Assembly (NCBI GenBank): GCA_002633005.1
Contig: NMRA01000016.1
Span: 1,525,860-1,589,859 of the forward strand
Reading direction: 5' to 3'
DNA length: 64,000 nucleotides
Source of the DNA: Phoronis australis
Taxonomy: Eukaryota; Phoronida; Phoronidae
A program made the translations under genes and the position numbers. Position 1 is the first letter of the stretch. Every line of letters starts with the position of its first letter. Below the pieces are notes generated by a model. The model saw nothing but the letters and a program-made list of their open reading frames with translations. It ran no database searches and had not been told where the DNA came from. Below, one piece after another: positions 34,246-46,419 of the stretch.

Positions 34246-34929
34246 ACAGTAGAGATGGTGGAACTCCTATATACATACACCGGAAGCTTTTTGGTAAATT
34301 AAGCCTCACACTGACTAAAACATCAAAATCATGTTCTTTTAAGTACATTTTGCACTGCCGATGTCTCTAATTTCTTTCAACTTGAACAAATATTCCGTTA
34401 TCAAGGTTTTTCTTTGAACAGTCCTTCAGTTGAATTCCCAAAATCGGTAACTGGCCATTTTTACTCTGTGCGCACTTCTATTTATACTGTGCCTGCTTGG
34501 TGATAATACATCATATCCCCTGGCATGCGTACCTCTAAAAATGGAGCCAGGGTAGCCAGTGCCTAAGAAATCTAGGCTGTGATATTCCTCCTGTAAAACC
34601 TACCCATTTTAAAATACAAATAATAACTACAAATGAAACATGCATATGTACGCAATCTCTTATGATTATACATATCAACAATAACAATGTAGGCAACACA
34701 ATTTGAACAATGTCCAAAAAATTGTATAGAATTTCGCTCAAGCTTTTCTTGGCGAATGGCACTTTGAAGACGTGAAATCATACATGTTCACGTGTCCAAA
34801 GTCCCAGGGTATACAAATCTTACAAGTTTCTCTGGTTGATGGCATGTCAGCAACGGAGAAATGTGCCACACTTGTTATGTTGCAATCCTATAACCAGGTA
34901 ATTTACGTAAAGCCTTTCAAACAGGTTTG

Positions 34930-35300
34930 ATGCATTTTTGTGTCACCTATCGCTTTTCAAGCCCGTTTTTGGCGTCCACCTCTCTATCCACCAAACTGCT
35001 CAAAGGATCATTGCGAAACTTGTCTGCTGTATTTCTGATGTGAAGACCACGTCTGAAATTGATTTTCGGGAAAGTTCGATGATTTTTGCGCCCCCTGAAG
35101 GTCTACCTCTCTGTCTCCTTCACCCTTGAAGGGAGCTCTGGGAAATTTGGCAGATATGTTCCTATGGAGCTGACAGCGTATTTTGACAACTGGTAGACCA
35201 ATCCAACAACCGCTATGCCCCTTTTTGGCAATTTTATTTTTTTATATTTGGCATTGTATCTTTAGAGTTCATGGATGGAGTTTTGAGGAATTTGACAAAT
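34930..35300 (+). repeat. interspersed repeat units
   Basis: Related to the units at 21756-22640 in opposite orientation (CCAAACTGCTCAAAGGATCATT, GCTGTATTTCTGATGTG). It contains a characteristic TTTTTGCGCCCCCTGAAGG phrase. The class is unknown. Confidence 0.5.
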
Positions 35301-36104
35301 ACTAGTAGGTTCCCATTGAGGAGGCAGTGACACTATTCCATTTCGGTATTGATTCGATGTATTTTTGCACCACCTAGTTGACAAAAATGTCAAGTCTGTT
35401 TTTCACATCCCTCTTGTTATTCGCTTAACCACTTATAAGAGGCATTATCTGAAAAAACCTGCAAAATCGTAAAATGTTGGCGGAAGCAAGTTAAAATTCA
35501 TTGATTTTGACAACGTTGTTTTACTAAGGATAAGAAAGAATAAAGGAAAAACTAACGTAACGGAACCCTAAAAATGTTTTTGTATGAATTTCAGCACATC
35601 CAATATCCCCATGTATTCCTTAGTATGTTATTTCAAAAGGCTTTTCTTAAGTGTGGTTCCAAACTATTTTGAGCGGTGTATTTGCCTACACTAAACTAAG
35701 ATGACAGAAAAATATTTCACCGTCGAAATTGTGGGAACTTTTAGAAATTTTCTGTGAAATGCCACTTAATACACATTTTGCTAATTCTATGAGGCTCTCT
35801 TGCATTGGAGGTAAAATTGCAGAGTTCATCAGAACGAGGAGACTCGTTCGCGTCTGTGATATACAGCGATTTTCTTCGAAATTTGACTCTATTTATGTAT
35901 GGATACCTGGTTTTTATTTAATAATTAGCAAAATTCTGTTAAATTGTTGTATTTACTTTGCGTGGAAGTGATTATTGTCTATAGAATAGTACCAGGCAGT
36001 TTTGAATTAAATTAGCTATCATAAACAGCTGACCCCAGCAGAACAGACTTCCTAGCCGGATGGGTGAGCCCTTGATTTTGTATTGGTTTGAGATCCAGTT
36101 CCTA

Positions 36105-36132
36105 CCACTGAATAACGGACATTATTCAGTGG
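36105..36132. repeat. perfect 11 bp hairpin
   Basis: CCACTGAATAA, a 6-base loop, then TTATTCAGTGG. There is no T-run or other RNA-gene context. It is noted for completeness. Confidence 0.7.
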
Positions 36133-37663
36133 AGTAACTGTTTCTGAATTTTAGCAAATAGCTTCCTATTTGAGAGATGAGGACAACTTTCCGGACATGT
36201 TCTGCTTCATCTTTGGGCCATTTTTATAATTATTAATAAACACTTCTAGAAGCAAATCATCTGCAGTACTGTCTTGGGTGCATTCCAACAATCCATGCTA
36301 CTCTTGTTATGTGTGTAATACGTCATCAGTTCCTAAATGTGTATCTTTGTATAGGAAAGATCTAGAGGATATTTCCCACTTGTACTGGTGTTGTAAATGA
36401 GTGTCCTTACGACTTTCACTGTTTCAGTGGTTAAATCAAAATCCAATTGACCCTTCGCAAACTGAAACAGGCCTCAAATTCTGCGTCTATTTCTAGTACT
36501 CTTCATTAAAGTTAATTGAATACAAGTTGACTTAGCTTTGTAATGGAATTCAAATTTCAGCTTATGATTGAAAAATATGCTCCTACCTTTGCTCAAGTGT
36601 TTCATATTGTAGACACATGTGTCTTGTTTTTTATGGGTACATCTGCACTTGTAATGAAGCTAATGGCTTGACATCGTGGACCCTGGTTCCTTCAAGTGAA
36701 GTTGTAGTTATGTCAGGACTTCTGCATGTTTAGTTGTAATACTTTTGGTCTTTTTACTGGTATTATAAATTGCTTGTGGGCCGATGAAATGAAAATAATT
36801 AATGCTGTACAAGTTAGTCAAACATTTAGGATTATCATATGTTCAGTGAAGAGTCCTTATAGATTTGGAGTATTTGGCCTTTGCATGTATTACAGTACTT
36901 GGACCAGGCAATCGGTCTTTGCTGGCAAGGTATAGCACAACATCGGAACTTTTAACATGGTGAGGATGTTTTTAGGTGAATGAATTCTCATTAGTTCGCA
37001 TTAGAGATTCAAATGCTGTTTACTGTTTTGGGTAATATTTAAATCATCAAAATGGTATTTGAAGTAGTACTTTTAGTCATCATCTTTACATTTGTGAGAT
37101 TTAGTCCTTCAGCCATAACTGCATGAAGTTGACCACTGAAGTATAGAGATCGAGGTAATACAAATCTTGATTTTTGGTCGTAGCATGAGCTCATGTCAGA
37201 GCAGTTTAACTATTTTTATCTTTAAGTACCAGGAAGCCATGCGAAGTGAATTTAAGCAACCGATAGTTTATAGCAGATATTCAAGAGTGTAGACGTACAC
37301 TTTTAAACATCCCAGATGATAGTGAAGCAGATACTGAATTTTCTGGAAACATAACCCATGTAGCTAACTAAAATTTTTTGATTTTAATGTCAAGTAATAT
37401 CCCCCCAGAAATATTCTACACTCTGCAGATTTGTAGCATGTTAAATTTACATGTAGGCCCAAAGGCACATTTGATTGTGATTGTGAGACTAATTTTGAAA
37501 CCTGTCTCTTACTAACTTCGAGTTGACCCACCCACCTCAATATCAGGCAGTCTCGAAACTTTTTTCAAAAGTAGCTGGTATTACCTGAACCAATTGTCAA
37601 ACACTAAGGCTAGCTAATAACATAAGAATTTCCTGAAACCTAGATCAATAGGGCATGAAAATA

Positions 37664-37890
37664 TTTACTTTGTTTATCTGATTGTGGAGTTCTTTCTCAA
37701 TACAATCTGCCCATACCCTCAACACCCTGTGGTTCACCATTGCCTTGCGGCAGCTGTACTGGTACTGGTGTGCATGTGCTCTGGTGCAAATCAGTTTGAC
37801 CTGGCCTCTTTTCAAGGTAGTCAGCAGCTTCATCGCGGAGTTTTGTCGCAGTTGACATGAACGGCTGTTTCAGCTCATCCACACATGCCT
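37664..37890 (-). CDS. unassigned putative exon
   Basis: On the - strand an acceptor-like TTATATCCAG at about 37891 is followed by a frame reading ACVDELKQPFMSTATKLRD and EAADYLEKRPG, then a Gln/Pro-rich stretch and a stop. A second frame over the same bases stays open to a donor-like AAG|GTAAAT near 37664. The first frame looks amphipathic and protein-like; I do not recognise it. Two open frames in one segment make a real exon uncertain. Confidence 0.25.
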
Positions 37891-38234
37891 GGATATAACT
37901 TGGTTAGAGCTGAGGGTATAGAGAGGTACTTCATTACCATGCACTGTCCCAATGCATGCTAGCCAGCTGATCAGATGGCGATAATTTTAGATGAAAAAAA
38001 TTAATGCAGTTTATACCAGGTGTACAAGTTAAATTTGTGCCTTAAGAATGGACAATTTGTTTGCAGATCTTCTGCGGTTAAATCAATTAGTGTATACGCA
38101 CATATAATCCATGGGCCTAAGGTGCCGATTTGTACAACATGACCTGAGGAGTACAGTGTCAATCTCTGCTGTGAGTGAAACTGGCCATGACAAAACGGTG
38201 CACATTTAAAAAAAAATAATTTCAGGCTGTCTGG

Positions 38235-38430
38235 TACACATGGTATGACACGTGTGCACGCAGCGCATGTGGGCCTATTGCACTAATCACCTGGAGCCTT
38301 TTTTATGCTTTATTAATATATCTGAGGAGCTAGAAACCTGACTCAAGGTTTTAGCAGTGTGACCCAGTGAGACTTGAACTCACGACCTCGAGTAAAGAAA
38401 GCGGGCACCTATAACACTAGGCCACACTGC
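38235..38430 (-). mobile_element. tRNA-derived SINE, copy 2
   Basis: The tRNA-like head 38354-38430 on the - strand has complementary ends GCAGTGTG and CACACTGC, which look like an acceptor stem. It also has an A-box-like TGGCCTAGTGTTATAGG and a B-box GAGTTCAAGTCTC. The tail is shared with 27715-27900. The anticodon arm does not pair well, so this is not a working tRNA gene. Confidence 0.82.
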
Positions 38431-38962
38431 ATTTACATGGGATATTCATTTTGACACTAATTATCAATAATATGGACAAAAATTGCAAGAATATAAATGC
38501 CCATTGTAAGACATGCACATAATTATGTAACGGATAGACATTTACACTTAAGTGAAACTCAGGCAGATGCGCTCATATGTAAAACTTGTGTAAAAGCTTC
38601 ACTGTTTTGAATGGGCCTTACATGCTCTTACTAGGATAGAAAATGTTACTATTTAGTGCAATTACTAGTAGACAGTGACTGGTTAGTAGGGCCTGATGTT
38701 TAGTCATCCTGGTATTTCTTTTCATACCCAACATTACCTGTTCTTACCTAATGTGTTTTTGTCTCTGAGCAGACAGTTTCAAACTGACCTGAATGACTCA
38801 CACAAGGTATTTCCTTTCAAGTACCAACAAAGGGTTGTTAACAGTTGGATGGTTTGCACAGCTTGTTGTGGACAGCAAAGGAACTTAATCTGATATGCCT
38901 ACCAGGTGAATGGGCCTGATAAGTTAATAGTCATGCAGTTCAATTATTAGTTCTAGGATAAC

Positions 38963-39160
38963 TTATAGAAATATTGCCTGTTGTACCTCAGATTTTACTT
39001 GTGAGCGTCCATGGCCTCCTCGTACCAAATTCTCTCTCAGAATGTCCGGGGCCCAATTCAACATCTTGTTGAAATGGAGTGGGTACTGACAATAATGGGT
39101 ATCTCTTGTTGAGTGAAACTCAAGCCACGGGATTCTCAATATTCTGATTAAATCGTTCAA
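38963..39160 (-). CDS. unassigned minus-strand ORF, 65 aa
   Basis: The frame contains LEFHSTRDTHYCQYPLHF and LRENLVRGGHGRSQVK, which looks compositionally like protein rather than AT-rich noise. I recognise no family, and splice signals around it are not convincing. It could be a pseudogene or repeat fragment. Confidence 0.2.
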   Translation of the reverse strand: MNDLIRILRIPWLEFHSTRDTHYCQYPLHFNKMLNWAPDILRENLVRGGHGRSQVKSEVQQAIFL

Positions 39161-42100
39161 TACTTAAAACTGGTTATTTCTCTATGGTGTTTAAAAACCT
39201 ACTGAGAACTAATTTGGTGTGACAGGGCGTGTGCTTTTCATGAAAATGCCGCCATTTCATTCTAATACAGCAGGTATTGAATGATTTATTTTTGTTATTT
39301 TTGTTTGTTAGCTTTTTGTTATAATGATTTCATCTCAGTTATCATGTCTGAACTTTGACCTAATGAATACATTGTCAGTGTGTCAGACCCTTGTCTGATT
39401 TATGTTTACTTGCATTTAAAATTGTTTTCAAAAAAAATTGTGGTACAATAAGCCCCAACAACTTTTGAAATTACGTAAAAAAGATTAGATTTAATAGTTT
39501 TTGTGACCTTGAAGTTGTGTAATGTTAGAGGGGGAGAAAAAACGAAGTTATGTAGCTAGCACTTTGACGCAGCATTGTTTTCTGGACGCCTCTTGATTTA
39601 TGTAAGTCAGGTTGGAGTGAATGTATGGTGATTGTTGACCTTTCATTTGGCACTGAAGATAATTGTTACCTTTGGCCTGAAGTACTTGATGTTGAGGTCA
39701 CCTGCAAATCAGAGTATATTTCATGAAATCAAAGACCAGATACTGTGATTTCTCTTTAAAATGTTTTGTCTGACAATTATGAATTGACATTAACGACGGA
39801 AACATGATTTTCGGAGATTAGCCTCAGTGTGGAATTGACTCTGAGTGCTCTCCTGCAGTCACAGTAAAAAACTCTGCTGGCCTAGCTAAACTGCACTTTA
39901 CAAATGGTGGAGTATTTTAAGGGTAAAGTCACCAGTCTTGGTTTCTGTGAATGGTTGACTACTACAAGAATCGGCAAGTTGCAATAAAGTCACAAAAATA
40001 CAATTTTTGTATTTTATAGCTGACTCGGGTCAAGTCTAATAAAGTCCAGAAGTCCATCCCTTCCCAACAATCATGCCAAAAATTTTCAATGGTCAAATGA
40101 ATGTTTTATGGTAATATGTAAAATAGCTCTACCGTTTGGTACCACAGTTTAAGTTCTTAGATTTTTTTTTCAAGTGGAGTCCTTGTTGGTATAATTTTCA
40201 TCTCGGGCTGTTGTCTTATATTTTTACTAACATTGTGTTTTGTTCTGTGTTTACAATTTTCTTTTTGTTAAATCAATTTCGTGTACCTGCACTACCAACA
40301 ACCAACTCAACACATTTCTGATTTTACCTGTAGGTTTTACTCGGGTATAAAGAAGGGGTGGTGAGTGTTTTCTGTAGCTTGTGTAAATATATATTCAATA
40401 CTGGACAAGGAAATGAAATGAGTCAGCTTCAGAAGTTAACATATCTACTTAATAATCTCTCTCAATATTCCCCCCTTATTTGGCATTCAATTTGCTTGTG
40501 GGTTATAATGAAGTTACCTTATTTTCTAAGAAAATCGGTAGTAAGCGCAATTTTCTAAGAAAATCTGTGGTAGTGCACTCTGGAAAATAATCAAAATCTT
40601 GAGGTAATCTTTTGGCCTCGGCCATTTTTGTACCCCTGAAAAGACCTTTTAACATGTCTTTACACCTATATGGGCCAAGGAACATATTTTAGAAAGAAAC
40701 CCAATTAACCCGTAGTGGATTCTGGGTAGACATTGAGTTGACACATGCTCGTATACTTGCAATCGAACTTGAAATTATTGATACATTTTCGGTATCATCC
40801 AATGTAAGCTATACATCAAGTGCAGAATTACAGAATCTGATCTTGCATTTGTGCAAAAGTAGAATATAAATTATCAAAATTAAGTTTGAGTCCGATTTGT
40901 TGTACGGAGGTTAGACCACATGTTCAGGTTGTACATTGCAAGCTTTGATATAGGTGAAGTTTTCTGTGGGTTGATATAGGTTCTCATTTAAAATAGGAAA
41001 CTGTGTCAAAATTAAGGATGTGTGAATATGTTTGTCTAGCTATGTGTGTTGCACACACAAAATGTCTTTTGTTGTACGGTATTTATTAGGTGATCTAGCC
41101 CACAATTGCTGCTACAAAAAAAGCGTACAAATACTCTATTGAACCATTCTCATTTCATGGTCATTGCTGAAAGAGTATTGAAAGTTGAAATGACTATGGC
41201 ATGCTTACAGTTCAGGAGCGTTGGGCAGATAACTTTCCGTGTGTGATTACTCAATGAAATCTGTTGCCAGATCCTTATATTTCGCCAAATATCTACTAAA
41301 CAGTAGATTTTAACGCAGTAAAATTATATATGTATTCTGAAAGTAGAAAGACCATAGAATTTGATTTCTGACTTTTTACTCATCCGTCATAACTGGGTCA
41401 CATAGTGTTGACAATGTTTTTTATTAAAATTTTGCAAAAAGGGAAGTTACGTTGATAGCAAAATGCAATCTGTAACATGAGCAAATTTTATTTCATGAAA
41501 TATTCAAGATGAGGTCCCAGAAACGCTGTCTTAGTTTTCTAGATTGCCATTTTGTTTTTGTTTTATGCAACTTTTGACTTTTTTCATAAAAACCATGAAG
41601 TCCAATTTTTGATAGTCCTTTATGCGAAAGTGAACTTTTTGAAAATAATTCCTAATAACGTTTTAGAGATCGATTCATTAACCATGATATTTGAAAGGTT
41701 TTTTTGAATCCGATATGCCTTTTGTGAGATATAATGTTCTTAGGCTGCCAAATTTCGAAGTTTCCTAATTGCTCCTACATATCTTGATGGCCCTTTCATA
41801 CTAACTTAAGACTCTGGTATGAGAGGTGAATCTTTGTAAACTCAGCAATGTTTGTTCACACCAAATTGTGTATTTTACATCATCAAAGTAAATGGTACCT
41901 GAAGCTGTCGAAGTTGTCTCAAGGTAGCATTTGAGGTAGCCTAACATATGGCATTTTTTTCCCTTGAGGGTTCATTTTTTCATGTGACAATTAGGTAACA
42001 TTGTCTGATGATTAACATAAAACTTATTTCTGATTCGACTGGTGATTATATGAACAAAATGTTAGGGGTGACACTGCCCTTTATTGACTATAACAGTGGC

Positions 42101-43259
42101 CCCTGGCGTTAACTTTGATGAGACTGAAGTTGACCGCTCCCTACCGCACCGCAGTATAGATGTTCGACTGTCAAATCCACCTGTTTACTGCAAAGTTAAC
42201 TGGCGCAGTTAACTTCTATTCAGGACTGAAGTTAACTGTTCATACTTACCACAACTCCTTAAAAGCTCCACTGTCAACATTGAAGTATGAAAGGGTCTAT
42301 GAAGTATTTGACTGCAGAGCTGTGACTTTTTCTAACTGGTGATGTTTACAACGTCTCACACTTTTCAGGAATAGTCAAGCCCACTGATACTTAAGTGGTC
42401 CTCAGAAGATTGTGCTTGAATAGAGCGTTTACCATAAGCCATTTTAAATAACACTTTTTGTCCTGGAGAAAAATAAGTGACTTTTTAGTGCTGTAGTTTT
42501 GATATAACAATATTAGCTGGATTAATAACACCTAATTTATGTAGAGAACAATAATCATGGTTTGACAGTTGTAACGAAATGTTAATGGTTATATAATTCT
42601 GGAAATTAATGGCTGCTTATACAGTCACTCAACTTTTAGTTGAACTTTGGTGTTGACATAAGCCAATGATGGGCTCACTGATGGAATGCTGCACATCCTA
42701 TCTGTTGTCTATCAGTTGAACAATACATAATTTACAATAGACCTTTGCTAGTATTATCTGTCCTGTGATGTCCATCTCATCAAGGTATGCCATAAGGTTT
42801 GAGGGCTTAGACTAGATTTCGCATCTTAAAGACAGTGCCTGATCAGTAGGGTAAATCTTTCATGTATTCTGTGATAAAAATGACATGCAGTCTATCATAT
42901 TTTTGGCGTGCTAAAAGATTATATGATCACGTCTTTAACAAATAGGGTCATTCGATGATTAATTTTAGGTTTAGCCAAGTTTAGCTTTGACGCAGTCCTG
43001 CGATGTGTCAGATTAGAACTTGAAAACTTCAGTGTTATCATTTCAGTGCTTAAACTTAGTTGTCCAGGAATTGTTAGATCAAGTCATTCGCTTGTAGTGC
43101 ATCAACTTAGAAAATCTATATGCTGTGCCAGTGATGATTCATTGATTTAGTGCTTACGTGTTGACTATTTTCTACATTTAAACGTCATTAAATGCTGTTA
43201 AGAAACACTTTGATTTCGGCCACTTTCCATTAATAAATTTGTCTTGGTCTTGTTCTGTT

Positions 43260-43415
43260 CTACTCAGTTCCGAAGTGGTTTGGGTTCGCGTGGCTTGAAA
43301 TTTCGTGAGCGTTAAGTCTGAATGAAATTATCAATCTGAATGAAATGTCAGGTCATTTGAACCTCTGAAACCGCCCCCTGATGACTAAGGAACAAATTCA
43401 AACCAGTTTATGACG
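43260..43415 (+). promoter_or_regulatory. ARAP: candidate non-coding first exon (5' UTR) of ARAP
   Basis: A strong donor, TGACG|GTAAGTGG, occurs with gt at 43416-43417, about 0.5 kb before the acceptor TTGTTGTAG of the ATG-bearing exon at 43929. The preceding ~150 bp are less AT-rich than the surroundings. The left border and the transcription start are not visible, and no TATA box is evident. Confidence 0.4.
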
Positions 43416-43946
43416 GTAAGTGGTCTAAATCAAAATTTGTTTTTTGTGATGGAAGATGAGTGCGTGGCCTCTTTACGTGAATGTATTTGACGTCGCAATG
43501 TTCTTGTTGTGCGCAGCGATACGTCATCTGGAATTCCATTAAAAGTGGAAGTTTAGAAGCCCTCCTTGAAATTGAAACTGAGTGAACAGCATTTGTCATC
43601 TGTTCAGAAATCTAAGTGCGAATTTGTTTAAAGTTAAAATGCATTTTGCTCTGTTCATGTGGTTAAAATGGAATTTGAATTACTGCTGCTAAGCCTGGTA
43701 ATGTCTGTCACTTTGGTAGTATTCGATTTCTGACCGATGTTATTGTCGTGAAAGGCATAATTTGATTTTCTGAATTTAAGGCGAAATGAAGCTTTAAGTT
43801 TCAGTTGCCTGACAAATGCGGTCTCTCTTTTTGCTCAGTTTTGTGAACAGATGGGCTAAAATATCTTTTTTCTGTCAGCTGTATAGGTATTGTACTGTGT
43901 TGATTTACAATTATTATTATTGTTGTAGGCGGCCCTACTCTGCATC

Positions 43947-46419
43947 ATGTCACTGACTGTCAGACAGTGGCTAAGTAGCATCAATCTGGAGCAGTATCTG
44001 GGCCAGTTCACTGATAGAGGCATCACCACAGCCATCCAGTGCTCTGTGTTGCAAGAGTCTGACCTTGTCGACTTAGGGGTCAACTTGCCAGGTCACCGTA
44101 GGCGTATTCTTACACATCTTCCTGATGTCGACGGGGATATCTATGAGAACATCACTGCAAGCCAGCCGCCTGTGAGTGGCGATGGGAGTCTACCTTCTGG
44201 GGACACACCACCCAAACTTCCCGTGAAAACAAGGACTTCTGATCCAATAACCAGTCTGTCCCAGACTCCCAACAATGGTAAATCGGTATCTGGAAAAAGA
44301 CCGGTACCAAGACCCAGAAAGTCATCAAAGAAAGTTCCTGACGTTGGTGTCATGACAGTGCCAGCCGTGCAGATGCCTACTATAGAAGATGATGTGTCTG
44401 GGTCTATTAGTGTTGTACCATCAGAATCATCTGAGGGACCTCCTCATGAAACAATGGACAAATCATCTGCTTGTGCAGTGCTATCTTCTAGTGGTACAGA
44501 TGAAATGACCAATGTTGCGGCTAGTAAGCTCATGCCTGTACCTTCCGTGAAACCGAGGCAGAAAGCTAGGCCGATTCCATCGCCGAGGAAGGGAGACCAT
44601 TCACCAGCAGAAAAAAGTTTTTCGGGTAGTGGGTCCACCTGCAGTTCTGACCCAGATTTGACAGCAGGGCACATGAATACCTCGTGTGACATAAAGGAGC
44701 ATTCTTTGAATAAGGAGACCCCTGTTGGTAGCCTGCAAACTACTCTGAGCTATGAAAATTTGTTCAGTGAACTCAGTCTTCTAGAGAAAGAACTTGACGC
44801 CAGTAAAACGCAGCCTTTATCCTCACACACAGTGTTGTCTAGTGAGTCAAGTGATCAGTTGCCAGTTGTGAACTCTGTTGTGGAAGATGTTCCTTTGACA
44901 GAAACCAAAGAATCTGAGAATTCAGATTTGTCTGTTGTGACTGCTGAAACTGACCCTCCTGTACTCAGTGATGACACTTCAGTGATACCAAGTGCTCAGA
45001 GGGATAGTGTTCCTGTGGAGCAATCTGATGCTGTTAATTTGGATACCTTGACATCATTTGACGACTCTCTTTTCGACAAGATGGAGAACAATGGAACTGT
45101 TGAGGAAGACAAGTCTGCATCACTCACCGATTCTGTTCTTGTTGGAGCGCCCTCTGTGGCAGACAGAATATCCAGATTGTCCCTTGGTTCACAGAGAGAT
45201 AGTAGGTCAAGTGTTGACTCAATTAGCAAGCTTTACACTAAGGTGAACAAAGCGCCATCTGCGGGAGAAACAGAATGGGTTGCCTCAACTGGCACCGACT
45301 CCAGCACTAGTAGGTCAAGCTTAGCAAGTAATCCTGAGGAGTCTCTATACGAGTCCATCTGGGAAGCGAGTGGCAAGGTATCTAGCAAGCAGAGTTTGGA
45401 AGAAGCAATCGATAACCGACCGCTGGTTGAACCAACTCTTCGCAAAGACTTGGCGCCGAAATCTGCGATTCCAGAATCAGTAACAGAGCCTTTGAGACTT
45501 AGTTTTGCTGGCTTTGATCCCTTTATCACTCACACGGCTGGTATCTCAGTGTATGGTTCAGATGTTGACAGTGCCTTTTTAGAAAAATCAGAAACTGTTG
45601 ATTCAAAGTTGCTGAGTCTAGATGAGTTTGATCCTCTCTCAAAGAATCCCTTACCATCCCCAGAGTCCATTATATCATTCGACTTGCCAGAACCAAATTT
45701 CTCTCCTCCACCTCTTCCAGGGGATGACGGCATACAAATGCCTGATTTTGCTCCACCACCCGTTCCCTCCCCCACGTGCCCTGATGCACCCGCTCCTCCG
45801 ATACCCATGCCATCACCGTGCCCTCAACATCCGCCCCCACCCCCTCCTGTCCCTGCCCGCATCATTGACGCAAGACCATCATCGGAGCCAATCACAACAC
45901 CAAAAGACATCATTACTCACCAGCCTCTCCTCAGTCATGACCCTTTTGCCGATTTCTGGCCCTCTCCCAACACGCCACCGAATGAATTGGGGAATGATAA
46001 CACGTACGACACCCCTCCACCATCCTATCCGCCACCGAGACCAAGCCCTGCTTCATTGGATGACTATGACACACCTCCCCATCCAACAAGTAACGACAGA
46101 TCTCTCTTTGAGAAACATGGAGATACTACCAGGACTATGGCAGAACCATCAGTCGTGAACAAACATTTGGTCACGCCAGCAGAGACTCCGGATTTCATGC
46201 GGCTCTCGGAGATCGTTCCTTTAACGGGCCAGTTCGCAGCAAAGTCTAACGTCTTACAGGACCCATGGGGTTGTGCAGATCAGCTGCCACCCAGACCCAC
46301 CCGCAAAGCTCCATCACCACCACCACCACTACCGCCACCTAGGGATGTGATTCCATTTGAAAGCTTCAACGACGATCAGACAAGCTTGTACTGCTTAGAG
46401 TCAGACGATTGGAAAGGAT
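43947..46419 (+). CDS. ARAP: ARAP exon 1: SAM domain and long proline-rich linker
   Basis: An 824-codon exon. Residues 4-60 are a SAM domain (VRQWLSSINLEQYLGQF, LVDLGVNLPGHRRRIL). Then come possible tyrosine sites (IYENI 65-69, SLYES 466-470, TYDTPPP 686-692, DYDTPP 706-711) and basic Pro motifs of the SH3/CIN85-binding kind (PVPRPRK 119-125, RPIPSPRK 208-215, PPRPTRK 781-787). Acidic short motifs are FDPF 523-526, LLSLD 555-559, HDPF 664-667 and QDPW 771-774, plus polyproline runs 596-637. The exon ends in GGA T|GTAAG at 46419; the frame continuing past 46419 is intron read-through. Confidence 0.93.

Larger units (their letters stand above)
32117..43928. other. repeat-rich region between NCDN and ARAP
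   Basis: Nearly 12 kb without a recognisable conserved gene. It holds the GGACGCCC cluster (32373-32750), the TTAA foldback transposon (33331-34245), repeat units at 34930-35300, a SINE (38235-38430), two unassigned minus-strand frames (37664-37890 and 38963-39160), a repeat copy at 40745-40910 and a candidate ARAP 5' UTR exon ending at 43415. Between these I see only AT-rich sequence with short chance open frames. Confidence 0.6.

Noticed and set aside
38354-38430. Functional tRNA gene
   Set aside because: The acceptor-like ends pair and an internal promoter is present, but the anticodon arm does not form. A second copy with the same non-tRNA tail at 27715-27900 shows a SINE.
44141-45808. 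Several minus-strand ORFs opposite ARAP exon 1
   Set aside because: They are shadows of a long coding exon rich in Ser and Pro, whose complement has few stops.
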